Shown piece after piece: positions 30,288 to 39,427 of a DNA stretch of 64,000 nucleotides (positions are counted from its first letter, which is position 1; every line of letters starts with the position of its first letter). The stretch comes from Psychromonas sp. 14N.309.X.WAT.B.A12. GTDB taxonomy: Bacteria; Pseudomonadota; Gammaproteobacteria; Enterobacterales; Psychromonadaceae. The translations under genes were made by a program, and so were the position numbers. The notes below the pieces were generated by a model that worked only from the letters and a program-made list of their open reading frames with translations, was not told the DNA's origin and did no database searches. The stretch lies in NCBI RefSeq assembly GCF_030397575.1, contig NZ_JAPNXS010000011.1, forward strand, positions 1 through 64,000. Direction: 5' to 3'.

Positions 30288-30880
30288 TATTTAGCGCTAA
30301 ACTGTTTACTAGCCACTAATACATCCGTATAGAGATCCGTAAAGATATTAGCAAACACTTGATAGTGCTCAATCAATACTTTTCCTGTATCAGCAAGCGG
30401 TGCCATTCTTGAACTACGTGATGACATCCTTTGTAATGCGTATTCAATATTACTGATTTTTTGATAAGACTCGATCCATTTATCGCGCCATACTAAACCA
30501 TTAATACGCTCAAACCTTTCTGGTAAAAGTACACTATCTATTGCTGTTTCCTGAGCAATTTTTTGTTCAGCAAGATAACAAAAATCAACCAAACTTAAAC
30601 GATGAAATTCAGACCAATTTGCGGCGAGACAATGATCCCAAAACATATCCAAAGCAATCGGTGCATAACGACGCAGGTGTATTGGGAAAAGCTGTTTGGC
30701 TGTTAATACTTGAGGATGTTTATCAGTAAAACTATCAACAAAGCGATGTAGACGGATCCCTTGTACTATTTGTTTTGGGAATTTAGTATCAGGATTACCT
30801 TTCACAAAATCCCCTAAAAAGTTGCCGCTGAAGCTTGTATTGGTAGTGTCTGCAATATGTAAATGAGCAAGATAATTCAT
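30287..30880 (-). CDS. acpH: Acyl carrier protein phosphodiesterase
   Basis: Removes the phosphopantetheine arm from holo-ACP to give apo-ACP in the cytoplasm. 197 residues (E. coli AcpH 193) opening with MNYLAHLHIA and GNFLGDFVKG, and carrying the HD-like metal residues (RLHRFVDSFTDKH, DMFWDHCLA). It is unrelated to its neighbours. A run of G-poor sequence separates it from the next gene. Confidence 0.92.
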   Translation of the reverse strand: MNYLAHLHIADTTNTSFSGNFLGDFVKGNPDTKFPKQIVQGIRLHRFVDSFTDKHPQVLTAKQLFPIHLRRYAPIALDMFWDHCLAANWSEFHRLSLVDFCYLAEQKIAQETAIDSVLLPERFERINGLVWRDKWIESYQKISNIEYALQRMSSRSSRMAPLADTGKVLIEHYQVFANIFTDLYTDVLVASKQFSAK

Positions 30881-30951
30881 AATACTTAATTAACCTCAAC
30901 GTCGAATAAGGGGCATTTTATGCTACTAGGCTATCAACTTATGATGCGCTA

Positions 30952-31839
30952 TCAAGCTCGATTTAAATCAGCTTCAACAACACTTTGCTCATGACGCTTA
31001 CTGACCATGATCCCGATAAACACGACAAAAATACTCAGCCATTGCCAATATGTTAATACTTCATTGAGCAATATTGCCGATAATAATAGAGCAAAAACAG
31101 GCACTAAATTAGAATAAGCTGCAGCAGTTAATACCGATGAACGCTGTAATCCATAGTTATACATGCCATAGGCCCCTAGTGTCACCGCAGAGCCCAAGTA
31201 AACAATATTCATCAGCGCATAAAAATCATGTTGCTGTGGCCATTCCATAAATATAAGAAATGGGGCAAAAAATAATGTGCCAGATAACCCCTGTAAGGCG
31301 ATTAATGATAAAGCAGAATAACGATTTAACAGATGCTTCATTGCCACTACATAAATAGCAGCACAAACCATTGCTAACGCCTCTAAACTATTCCCTAATA
31401 GAGGGTTTGGAGCATGGTCAGTATGAGGCGAAACAACACTCAATAAAATGCCGCCCGTAATACATAAAGAAAAGCCTATAACGATGTTTTTACTGAGCTT
31501 CTCTTGTAGTAAAAAGTATGCAAAGAATGCCACTAAAAGTGGTAAACAAGAGACAATCACACCAGCCTGAGAGGCCGATGTATATTGCATAGCATGCCCT
31601 TCAAAAAGGTAATATAGACAAGGCTCAGCGAAGGACATAATCAATAACCATTTCCAATCGCCCTGCTGATATTTAAAACGCTTCACCCATCGCCATAAAC
31701 ATAAGCAAATCAACAAAGTAATAAGCATGCGTAGGAAAATCACAAAATTAGGAGGATAAAAATCGATAGCAACTTTTAAGGTAATGAAAGAGCTTCCCCA
31801 TAAAAAAGTAGCGATTAAAAAACACAATACTGCTGGCAT
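30952..31839 (-). CDS. EamA/DMT-family transporter
   Basis: 295 residues with ten predicted membrane helices arranged as two EamA repeats (about 1-137 and 150-285), the second ending in IFVVFIGIMVSKR. Members export amino acids, metabolites or drugs; the substrate is not readable. It may be co-transcribed with the acetyltransferase upstream (81-base gap). Confidence 0.85.
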   Translation of the reverse strand: MPAVLCFLIATFLWGSSFITLKVAIDFYPPNFVIFLRMLITLLICLCLWRWVKRFKYQQGDWKWLLIMSFAEPCLYYLFEGHAMQYTSASQAGVIVSCLPLLVAFFAYFLLQEKLSKNIVIGFSLCITGGILLSVVSPHTDHAPNPLLGNSLEALAMVCAAIYVVAMKHLLNRYSALSLIALQGLSGTLFFAPFLIFMEWPQQHDFYALMNIVYLGSAVTLGAYGMYNYGLQRSSVLTAAAYSNLVPVFALLLSAILLNEVLTYWQWLSIFVVFIGIMVSKRHEQSVVEADLNRA

Positions 31840-31920
31840 ATTTTTTACTCTAAAAATGTGAGTATCCTACCACCAGATTAAGTCTATTGTTATAATAAGT
31901 TGCTTAATAGATGAGACTTT

Positions 31921-32415
31921 TTATTTCTCTATTTCTTGATGATACAAGGTAAAACCGCGTGCTTGATAGTTCGCTAAAGCACTCGGATGGTCTAAGCTGC
32001 AAGTATGCACCCAAAGACGTTTAGCTTGACAAGTTTGCCAAGCTTGTTGAATTGCATAACTTAATAAGTAACCACCCAAACCTTTACCAATAAAGGCAGG
32101 ACTTAAACCAAAGTACTTAATCTCTACTTCTTGTTGTTGGTCAACCTCTAATTCAAAATAACCAGCAATTGCACCTTCATAATAAGCCACCCAAGTTCTC
32201 AAATTATCGCGTTCGCTATACGCTTTCCAACTTTCATCTGTCTCTTTTAATTTATCACACCACTGCCATTGCTCTCCCACTAAGGAGTAAAGAAAACGGT
32301 TAAATCGATACTCTTTAATTTTAGCTTCGGTAATAGTTAACCCCGCTACGCTCGGTTTCGCATTTAATTCACTTTCTGCTAGCATCTGTAGATAATAAAT
32401 GGTGGTATCAGTCAT
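31921..32415 (-). CDS. GNAT-family N-acetyltransferase
   Basis: 164 residues. The acetyl-CoA motif KYFGLSPAFIGKGLGGYLLS lies near 100-120, and LDHPSALANYQARGF completes the fold. The substrate is unknown. It sits 27 bases after the next upstream gene and may share its transcript. Confidence 0.85.
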   Translation of the reverse strand: MTDTTIYYLQMLAESELNAKPSVAGLTITEAKIKEYRFNRFLYSLVGEQWQWCDKLKETDESWKAYSERDNLRTWVAYYEGAIAGYFELEVDQQQEVEIKYFGLSPAFIGKGLGGYLLSYAIQQAWQTCQAKRLWVHTCSLDHPSALANYQARGFTLYHQEIEK

Positions 32416-32442
32416 TGCTTTATTTATATTCCTTACCTGTTT

Positions 32443-33225
32443 TTAATTACCCGTGGCTTTTTCATATAATGTTTTAAAGTGTTTAGTACTAAACATAAAA
32501 CCATCACCACCAGAGTAAGCTTTCACTTTCACTAATGAATGGTCTAAAAACTGCGTTAGTACAAAATCATTGCCAGACTCGGTATCGGCATAAAAAACCA
32601 TTAATTCACCTTTGCACATCACTGAAAAGCGGACCAACTCTTGATTGACATACATAGGGGTGGATTCTGGTTGCTCACTTTGTCCTGCTGCACAGCCTTG
32701 TGGTTGCTTAGCTTGAAAGAAGATGCTTAACTTTTCATAACTGCCTCTGCCTAACAAGGCAACAATAGGTTTTTTATCCACCTCCTTAGTGATAATCACT
32801 TTCTGTGGATCATTTACATACCACCCAGGATGACTTTCTATTTTATCTTGTAAAGTCGTTTCATCTAAATACTTAGGCACATTATCAACATAAATATCTA
32901 CCGAACGAGCAATATTTTTCCAGCGCCCATTAATCGGTAAATAATAATACGCAAGATCAATGGCTTCCCCATTAACCACCACTTCCCATAAGCCTTTATA
33001 GTGACTGTCCTGAATTTTACTTGTTTCAATCACTATATTTTCAGGTGTAGTAATACCGCAAGCTTCACAATATTTTTTAAGCACTTGGATATTTTCACTT
33101 TCTAATAACTGTAACGCTAATGTCGCTTCTTTTTTGCTCACTCGTTGCGCTTGATCCGCGACAGAAGATAAAGGATAAAACAGTAAACTAGCGATCAATA
33201 GTGAAAGTAATTTTCTGATGTTCAT
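32443..33225 (-). CDS. Exported protein of unknown function
   Basis: 260 residues. A signal peptide (about 1-23, cut after SSVA) marks it as periplasmic. A CEAC pair lies near residue 53 and two further cysteines lie in the second half (GCAAG near 180, MCKGE near 204), so disulfides are possible. No family was recognised. It could be an operon with the acetyltransferase downstream. Confidence 0.7.
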   Translation of the reverse strand: MNIRKLLSLLIASLLFYPLSSVADQAQRVSKKEATLALQLLESENIQVLKKYCEACGITTPENIVIETSKIQDSHYKGLWEVVVNGEAIDLAYYYLPINGRWKNIARSVDIYVDNVPKYLDETTLQDKIESHPGWYVNDPQKVIITKEVDKKPIVALLGRGSYEKLSIFFQAKQPQGCAAGQSEQPESTPMYVNQELVRFSVMCKGELMVFYADTESGNDFVLTQFLDHSLVKVKAYSGGDGFMFSTKHFKTLYEKATGN

Positions 33226-33367
33226 TATTTTTCCCTGTGAATAAACAAACTATTTAACTTAAATTCTAAATAATAAAAGCGTCTTTATATTAAAAATCAT
33301 AAAGTTAAATTATTTATATTATACCGTACGTATCTTTTTGCTTATCAAAAACTGAAGTTATTTAATA

Positions 33368-33904
33368 CTAAGGGTAATGGATAATATTGAAGAAACGTAA
33401 TAACCCATTACCTACATTACGATATCGATGTGCTTGATCTGCATTAAATTTAGCACTTTCACCAGTCGCTAGTCTATGCCACTGCGATTCAGAAAAATAT
33501 TCCATTTCACCACTCTTTACTACAATATGTTCAATAACACCTGTTTGATGGGCCTCTGAGTGCTGTTCATGACCAATAGAAAAACATAACTCAAACATTT
33601 CAATTCCAGTCTTTTTATCAAACTCAAAAACAGTATTAATGCTAATCTTTTTATTTTTAGAAAGATCATCGGCCTGGAAGGTTTCTTCATTTTTAGCCCC
33701 TAAAAAAGCGGATAAAGGTAAATTAAACCCCGTCGCTATTTTCCATAGTTTGGCGATAGTCGGGCTAGACTCACCACGTTCAATCTGTCCTAACATTGCT
33801 TTTGACACCCCACAATACTGGCTCGCGGTATCTAAACTCCAACCTTTTTCTGTGCGAATTTTTTTAAGTTGAATCGCTACTGTTTCATTGATTAAATCTG
33901 ACAT
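33368..33904 (-). CDS. XRE-family regulator with a C-terminal cupin (SutR/YdcN-like)
   Basis: 178 residues from the ATG at 33904 with AAGG upstream. N-terminal helix-turn-helix (about 10-65: SLDTASQYCGVSKAMLGQIERG) and C-terminal cupin (about 100-178: EHIVVKSGEMEYFS, FNADQAHRYRN). The pair of this regulator type with a divergent or adjacent BenE-type transporter is also seen in E. coli (sutR and ydcO), supporting a local role. The cupin probably senses a small ligand. The shared operator is described separately. Confidence 0.85.
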   Translation of the reverse strand: MSDLINETVAIQLKKIRTEKGWSLDTASQYCGVSKAMLGQIERGESSPTIAKLWKIATGFNLPLSAFLGAKNEETFQADDLSKNKKISINTVFEFDKKTGIEMFELCFSIGHEQHSEAHQTGVIEHIVVKSGEMEYFSESQWHRLATGESAKFNADQAHRYRNVGNGLLRFFNIIHYP

Positions 33905-33913
33905 ATTTACCTT

Positions 33914-33965
33914 GTGCGTTATAACAGTCAATGTTAGTTTATGTGCATTGTACGTTAAAACGCAC
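33914..33965. promoter_or_regulatory. Dyad operator between the XRE-cupin regulator and BenE-type gene
   Basis: GTGCGTT (33914-33920) and AACGCAC (33959-33965) are inverted, and in between lie related words GTGCATT (33943-33949) and GTACGTT (33949-33955). The cluster fills the 71-base gap between divergent starts and so probably controls both genes. Confidence 0.6.
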
Positions 33966-33975
33966 GGAAGGTATT

Positions 33976-35166
33976 ATGAAAACTGTTTGGCATCGGGTCA
34001 ACTTTATTATTGCAGCAATGAGTGCTGGCTTAGTCGCTGTTATCGTTGGCTTTTCTAGCTCAGTCGCCCTAATCTATCAATTAGTGATTAATCTCGGTGG
34101 CGATAGTCAAATGGTGGCTAGTTGGTTTTTAGCACTTGGCATCAGCATGGGACTTTTAAGTATCCTACTATCATATTGTTACCGTATTCCTATTTTAATT
34201 GCTTGGTCAACACCGGGCGCAGCCTTAATGGTAGCTAATGTACAAGGTTTTACCCTTAACCAAGCTGCAGGTGGCTTTATTATTGCCGCATTTTTATTAT
34301 TTATTTTCCCTCTCTTAATGCCCTTAGATAAACTGTTTAAATGGTTGCCCCAACAGTTAGCATCTGCAATGTTAGCAGGCATATTACTAAACTTTGGTTT
34401 CTCTGTTTTCACTCAAATGGATCTACAGCCAATTTTAATTATTAGTATGTTTATCAGTTACTTAATAGCTAAACGTTTCGCACCACAATGGGCTCTATTA
34501 ATTGTCATCATTGTCTCTGTTATGCTGGCTTGGCATTTACAGCTGATTGAAAGTAAACATATTGATTGGCAATGGAGCGAACTCCATTTCATTCAACCAG
34601 ATTTTTCATGGTCAGTTATTCTAGGGATCAGCTTACCACTATTTATCGTTACTACAGCGGCACAAAATATCCCAGGAATTGCCATGCTGCACAGCTTTGG
34701 CTATCAAATACCTATTAAAAAAGTCTTATCTATTACAGGGTTTACTAATTTATTTACCGCAGCATTTGGTGGTTATGCACTAAACCTTGCAGCGATTAGT
34801 GCCTCTATTTGTATGTCTGAAGATGTACACGAAAATCCGAAAAAGCGTTATTGGGCCAGTATTTGGGCTGGTATTTTCTACTTAATATTAGGGGTGTTGG
34901 CTGCTTATATCATGGCTTGGTTTGCACTTTTACCCTCCTCATTGATCTTAGCACTTGCAGGCATTGCACTATTTGGCACCATTACCCACAGCTTGCAGCA
35001 GAGTGTTAATAGTGAATCAAAACATATCAATGAAGCTGCAGTGATCACTTTATTGATCACCGCTTCACCTATTACATTATGGGGTCTCAGCTCAGTAATC
35101 TGGGGTGTCATTGGCGGTTTATTAGTTTTATTTATCAGCCAACTTAAAATAAAAGCAAAAGATTAA
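33976..35166 (+). CDS. BenE-family benzoate/proton symporter-like transporter
   Basis: 396 residues from the ATG at 33976 (GGAAGG upstream). About eleven to twelve membrane helices and the BenE signatures WSTPGAALMVANVQGF and QNIPGIAMLHSFGYQ. Family members import aromatic acids, but close relatives next to SutR-like regulators have no proven substrate. It overlaps the end of the downstream methyltransferase gene by 4 bases (convergent). Confidence 0.88.
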   Translation: MKTVWHRVNFIIAAMSAGLVAVIVGFSSSVALIYQLVINLGGDSQMVASWFLALGISMGLLSILLSYCYRIPILIAWSTPGAALMVANVQGFTLNQAAGGFIIAAFLLFIFPLLMPLDKLFKWLPQQLASAMLAGILLNFGFSVFTQMDLQPILIISMFISYLIAKRFAPQWALLIVIIVSVMLAWHLQLIESKHIDWQWSELHFIQPDFSWSVILGISLPLFIVTTAAQNIPGIAMLHSFGYQIPIKKVLSITGFTNLFTAAFGGYALNLAAISASICMSEDVHENPKKRYWASIWAGIFYLILGVLAAYIMAWFALLPSSLILALAGIALFGTITHSLQQSVNSESKHINEAAVITLLITASPITLWGLSSVIWGVIGGLLVLFISQLKIKAKD

Positions 35167-36365
35167 CGACTTGCTTGAATCAACAGGTTACGTGGTGTGA
35201 CCTGTGCTTGGCAAAAGGTCGAAACCTGCACTTGATAGCCCAGTTCCTGTAAACGCAATGCCCTGTCATAAACTAGCCATAATTCTAATGGCCGACGGAA
35301 ATATTGCGAGACTAACTCACCACGACGTAACTTTTCAAAACGCTCTCTTCCTTGTATTAAAAACCCAGAAAGGTCTTCAGGCAAATGAAAAGATAAGTTT
35401 TTGCATAGCATCACCCATTTAACAAACTCAGCAAAATTTTGCGAAAGCAAAGTTTTAGGAAAGCTAGGTACATTCATATATTGTTGAGTATTACCCATAG
35501 TTTTTTGTAAACAGTCGAAACTTAATCGCCACCAAACCTCTTGGTCATTTAATTGTGTTTGTCGAGATCCGGACGTACTTTGTTGAGAAACGGCCAGTTT
35601 TAAGTCTTGCTTAGATAACTTAACCTCAGATAATAAGTGACTAGTGTGTAAAGCATGATGAGAATGAGCTTGATAATACTGATCTTCCATTAAATGATAA
35701 CAGCAAGGACTAATAGTTAGCTTTGCTGTTCCGCATTGCCCTGCAACGTTAATTAAATGGCTATGTAAATCTCCACAGGCATGAAGTGCAACAACATGTT
35801 GAGCAGGTTTAAGCAACGAATCAGCTTCACCCAATAATACATTTGCATGATGGAATGTTTGTGGGATGGCATACTGTTTCGCAATATCTCTCCCCTGTAT
35901 ACAAAGGTCAATATTCCATTCCACGGCACTAATAGAGCTATGCTGTTTATAATGAATCAAACGCCCTAAATGCCCTTTACCTGCGCACCACTCCAATACT
36001 GGTAATTGATCATCTATGTGTTCAGAAAATTGATCTATTTGTGTCCATTTCCTACCTTTTATTCCCTTTTGAAACCAAAATGGAATATTACTGCTAAGCA
36101 ATTTAGTCGTAATATCCTCAACTTGGAATAAAGGATCATTGATATCCAATAAGTCAGGAATAAACGCCTTTAAAAAAGGGTGTAATAAACCCGGATTGTT
36201 TTGGTATAGCAATAATTCTTCTTGGTTAATCGACTCCAAAAAATCAATGAGCTCGTTATTATCATTAAACGCAGGGTAGCCATCTAATGAGAAAGCACTG
36301 TAATGCCAGTAGCCCTTTAATTGTGCTAAATACTTATCTATTTTATCAAACCGATCGCTGAGCAT
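35163..36365 (-). CDS. SAM-dependent methyltransferase, Methyltransf_32/GSTCD type
   Basis: 400 residues. The core holds the SAM loop VLEWCAGKGHLGRL (near 140) and the pair VALHACGDLHSHLI / ISPCCYHLM (near 215-245), typical of this family. The flanking N- and C-terminal parts are unusual and probably bind the substrate. The target (RNA, protein or small molecule) is unknown. It is transcribed toward the BenE gene. Confidence 0.8.
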   Translation of the reverse strand: MLSDRFDKIDKYLAQLKGYWHYSAFSLDGYPAFNDNNELIDFLESINQEELLLYQNNPGLLHPFLKAFIPDLLDINDPLFQVEDITTKLLSSNIPFWFQKGIKGRKWTQIDQFSEHIDDQLPVLEWCAGKGHLGRLIHYKQHSSISAVEWNIDLCIQGRDIAKQYAIPQTFHHANVLLGEADSLLKPAQHVVALHACGDLHSHLINVAGQCGTAKLTISPCCYHLMEDQYYQAHSHHALHTSHLLSEVKLSKQDLKLAVSQQSTSGSRQTQLNDQEVWWRLSFDCLQKTMGNTQQYMNVPSFPKTLLSQNFAEFVKWVMLCKNLSFHLPEDLSGFLIQGRERFEKLRRGELVSQYFRRPLELWLVYDRALRLQELGYQVQVSTFCQAQVTPRNLLIQASR

Positions 36366-36847
36366 TGCCTATTCCAGTATTTCTCTTTATTTATACCTGC
36401 GCATTTTATACTAATTACCGTCCGGTTTGATTAAATTGAGGCTATCACTACGAATAGCCAATCGATGCCATAGTAATAGTAACTTGTTCAATATATCTAT
36501 AATGGGATATCGATAAAATTTACAATATATCTATATGGAAACAATTACTTACAAATTAGTAAGTAATTATAAAAGCCATACTTAGTTAAGAACGGTTCAT
36601 GTAATAAAAACAATCACTTAAAAATAAAAAAGCAAACTATTTACATATAACAAAATTAAGTAACTTGGCACCTCAAATACTATTCGAAATACAAAATGTT
36701 GAAATACCTTACAAAACAAAAAATATAAATAAAATAAAGATCATTTAAATAATATAAATAATTGATTTTAAATGACATTTAATTTGTGGAATAAAATATG
36801 CTCTATCTTTATTCGTGGGATTATCCATCAATAAAAAGGAGAATAAA
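36366..36847. other. AT-rich gene-free gap upstream of the PEP-CTERM-like gene
   Basis: 482 bases, very AT rich. It contains CAATATATCTATA twice about 32 bases apart (near 36488 and 36520) and a perfect inverted repeat at 36543-36568. These may be regulatory for the downstream surface protein. No gene was seen. Confidence 0.5.
36543..36568. repeat. Perfect 10-bp inverted repeat
   Basis: AATTACTTAC and GTAAGTAATT are separated by 6 bases. It lacks a T-run and has no gene ending nearby, so it is more like an operator than a terminator. Confidence 0.5.
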
Positions 36848-37399
36848 ATGAATAAATTTTTAGCATTACTCACTAGCACAATACTGCTTATGTTAAGTAT
36901 TGGCTCAGCAAATGCAACAACCATTGAAGGTACAATCAGCTTTGAAGGTAATGCAGCAGTAGATGGTTCATACCCTCTTATTACTGGCATCGTATTTTCG
37001 GGTGTAGAAGTAAGTGGACTTGATGAATTAGTGACAGGCAGTTTTGATGGTTTAGAAGATGCTGCAGCAACATTCTATGATTACTCAGCAACCAATAACA
37101 CACTACCTTATACTTTATGGACCGCAGGAAGCTTTACATTCACAGTAACGGACTTTACGATTGACCTTTTACTAGATGTTAATAATATGTTGATAGGCGC
37201 AATTTCAGGAACAGGTTACATTGAAAGCAGTGACCCATCATTAGACCTAACTGCTGGCGCATGGAGTATTACAGGACAGTACATTAACGGTGGAGTTTCT
37301 TTCTCTTCAACAGCGGTACCAGCACCAGCTGGAGCAGCATTACTAGGTTTATGCTTATTAGGTTTTGGTTTCGCTCGTCGTAACAAAAAAACTAACTAG
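36848..37399 (+). CDS. PEP-CTERM-like exported protein
   Basis: 183 residues from the ATG at 36848, preceded by AAGGAG. Signal peptide about 1-23 (cut after ANA), then a Gly/Ser/Thr-rich beta domain without cysteine, and at the C-terminus VPAPAG, a hydrophobic helix (ALLGLCLLGFGFA) and RRNKK. That order is the exosortase sorting signal. Such proteins are cut and anchored or released on the surface, often with exopolysaccharide. No exosortase is in the window. Function otherwise unknown. Confidence 0.8.
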   Translation: MNKFLALLTSTILLMLSIGSANATTIEGTISFEGNAAVDGSYPLITGIVFSGVEVSGLDELVTGSFDGLEDAAATFYDYSATNNTLPYTLWTAGSFTFTVTDFTIDLLLDVNNMLIGAISGTGYIESSDPSLDLTAGAWSITGQYINGGVSFSSTAVPAPAGAALLGLCLLGFGFARRNKKTN

Positions 37400-37422
37400 T
37401 ATTTTTAAAAACTAGAATAATT

Positions 37423-37456
37423 AAAGCCTAATAATCATGCGATTATTAGGCTTTTT
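37423..37456 (+). terminator. Terminator after the PEP-CTERM-like gene
   Basis: AAAGCCTAATAATC and GATTATTAGGCTTT pair perfectly around a 4-base loop, with a T-run following. A strong rho-independent terminator. Confidence 0.85.
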
Positions 37457-37493
37457 AATATTATTGCTCATCCATTTAAATAGTTTTATAGCG

Positions 37494-37676
37494 TTAATTA
37501 TTATCTTGCTTGGCTTTATTAGTATCAGTAGAGCAAGACTTAAATTGTTTAGACTCATCATCGCTTGGCAACGGGTCACTACAGCAACTGCCAAAATGTA
37601 CCGAATCTAACCATGCTTGCTTTTCTTCTTCAGTATTCTTTTTATCAGATTCTGATTTATCTTTTATTTCAGTCAT
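37494..37676 (-). CDS. Small acidic cysteine-containing protein
   Basis: 60 residues with a good ribosome site (AAGGGA 6 bases before ATG). Highly charged ends surround HFGSCCSDPLP, with a third cysteine near residue 48. No signal peptide or membrane segment. The double cysteine suggests metal or thiol chemistry, but no family was recognised. It stands alone in its orientation between two terminators/genes. Confidence 0.6.
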   Translation of the reverse strand: MTEIKDKSESDKKNTEEEKQAWLDSVHFGSCCSDPLPSDDESKQFKSCSTDTNKAKQDNN

Positions 37677-37780
37677 TTACTTCCCTTAATTTCTAAAAAC
37701 AAGCTTAACCTAATTATTTGATTACATAACAGAACTAAATGTTACGCAAAAAATAGATCTGTTACTTAACATGATGAATA

Positions 37781-38434
37781 TTACAGCCCAATGCTATCTA
37801 GAATCTCTAAAAATACCTCTTCTCGGCTACTTGCTGTTAAGTTTGGATATAAACGACATAAACGTATCGCCTGACTAAATTTATTTTTCCCTAACACACT
37901 CAATACGCGGGTAAATAGTGCTTCATCTAAGAAAAAGGTTTTCACTACATGTGAGACAGCATCATCTAATGATACATAAATAACACCATCGAATTCAAAA
38001 CTATCATTTTCACTATCTATAACCAACAATTCATTATTTATAACTAACGGCCAACCTTGATAGTTTATTCTGCCTTGCATCAATTCAAACATGGGCCAAG
38101 CACTGCGCTTAAAACCTTCAAAAGCACTGCCCTCTAATTCAGACTCTTCTAACTCTTTCTTGGTCCAATTAGAGCCAATACTTAAAACTTTTTGATGTTT
38201 TTTAGTTAATGCTTTTTTAATCGCATCTCGATAATGGTAAATAGAGGTAAAAGCGGATCGCTTAACAATACTTGAGCATTCTTTACAGCTAGGTAAAGTT
38301 AAAGGTAAATGATCTAAAATATTAGTTTCATATTCATAGGCTGGAAATTTTACTTTTTTATCACTAGGCTCACCACAAAACCAGCAAGTATGACGATAAT
38401 TAAAAGGGATCTCGACAGCATAGAAAGTAGCCAT
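37781..38434 (-). CDS. Zinc-ribbon protein of unknown function
   Basis: 217 residues from the ATG at 38434 (AGGTG upstream). The first 50 residues contain CWFCGEPS and CKECSS, a four-cysteine zinc ribbon. The rest is mostly alpha-helical and resembles no family I can name. A possible nucleic-acid or protein adaptor. It lies just beyond the csrB-like RNA gene and is on the same strand. Confidence 0.65.
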   Translation of the reverse strand: MATFYAVEIPFNYRHTCWFCGEPSDKKVKFPAYEYETNILDHLPLTLPSCKECSSIVKRSAFTSIYHYRDAIKKALTKKHQKVLSIGSNWTKKELEESELEGSAFEGFKRSAWPMFELMQGRINYQGWPLVINNELLVIDSENDSFEFDGVIYVSLDDAVSHVVKTFFLDEALFTRVLSVLGKNKFSQAIRLCRLYPNLTASSREEVFLEILDSIGL

Positions 38435-38559
38435 AATACGCACCTATAAAAAATAATTCAGGGTACGTTTTGATAAGGTAATAATCAATGGCAGAGTTAG
38501 CAATTAAATAGCTTAATTAAAATGCTAGGAATTTAGCAAAATATTTTAGGTTCAGAAAT

Positions 38560-39012
38560 AGGAAAGGGCAGCCGAAGCTGCCCTAATTTAGTCTCACTAT
38601 CTAGTCCGTGATAGAAGTTGCTCCATGCAAAACATCCTTTTGACTATTGCCATACTAGGCATCCCCTTCCCAAATCCTTTGGGCGCCTTCCTTGTATTAC
38701 ATCCTTATACGATAAACATCCTGCTTATCAATCCAACATCCTGCTGGTTTCTTCCGTGACACATCCTTATTTAATAAACATCCTGCTTATTAACTGCTCC
38801 CTATCCTTGGAAGGTGTCCTTGTACATCCTGTAATTCGTCCTTGCTTTTCCTTAACGATAAACTTCCTGCTTATCTAACTTCAATCCTGAAGTGTCCTTT
38901 TGTCATCCTGACTAGATAAATATTCCTTATTTACCTAATAACAACATCCTGTTGTTTCCTGCTTTCCGTTTGCTGATTAACATCCTATTAATCGTCTACG
39001 TCCTTGTTTGCG
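38560..39012 (-). ncRNA. csrB: CsrB/CsrC-type regulatory RNA that titrates CsrA
   Basis: On the minus strand this stretch contains about 22 AGGA motifs, ten of them AGGATG and six CAGGATG, most set between short inverted words (for example TAAGCAGGATGTTTAT), so they sit in hairpin loops. It ends with a GC-rich hairpin GGGCAGC-TTCG-GCTGCCC (38566-38583) and a short T-run. A TACTAT -10 box at 39019-39024 gives a predicted 5' end near 39012, about 450 nucleotides. This is the hallmark of CsrB RNAs, which sequester the translational regulator CsrA. The plus-strand frame across it is not a gene. Confidence 0.9.
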
Positions 39013-39427
39013 GGAGAAATAGTACGACGCATCGAGCTAATAAGACCACTTAGAAAAAAAATAAATTACGAAAGCAATGAACAAAAAACAGGACAAACAT
39101 TAAATATCAACAACTTAACTAAAAACAATATTGAAAAAACACCTAAAAATCTTTATTTAAAGTAAGGATCTAGCACATAAGCAATGGTCGATCTCTCACA
39201 AGCATAAAACAGTGAATACAGTGAGGTAGATAAAAGTTCACTAATTTTAGTGATCACAATCACAATTAATAAGTACAAAAAAAGATTAATGAGATCTCTG
39301 TCAGCAACATTTATCGTCCATTTTGTATAAAAAACAATCAAACAATCGCTGTAATAATCAACAAGCCATAGTATTTACTACTAATTAGCATTATATTTAC
39401 ATTTCCTTTACACCTCAGGTTATCACT
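39013..39427. other. Gap holding the csrB promoter and the nhaP-type leader
   Basis: 415 bases, AT rich. The csrB -10 box lies at its left end; an imperfect dyad TCTAAG/CTTATT (minus strand, near 39035-39052) recalls a GacA/UvrY site but has a spacer shorter than the consensus. Nothing else was identified. Confidence 0.4.

Noticed and set aside
36663-36680. Sigma-54-like TGGCAC before the PEP-CTERM-like gene
   Set aside because: The -12 element (TTGC) is absent at the needed spacing.
38618-38878. Plus-strand open frame of 86 codons
   Set aside because: It lies antisense inside the csrB-like RNA gene; its apparent repeats are the AGGATG motifs read backwards, and it has no ribosome site.
39153-39341. 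Minus-strand frame of 62 codons
   Set aside because: AT-rich, no ribosome site, no recognisable family, in the promoter region between csrB and the antiporter gene.
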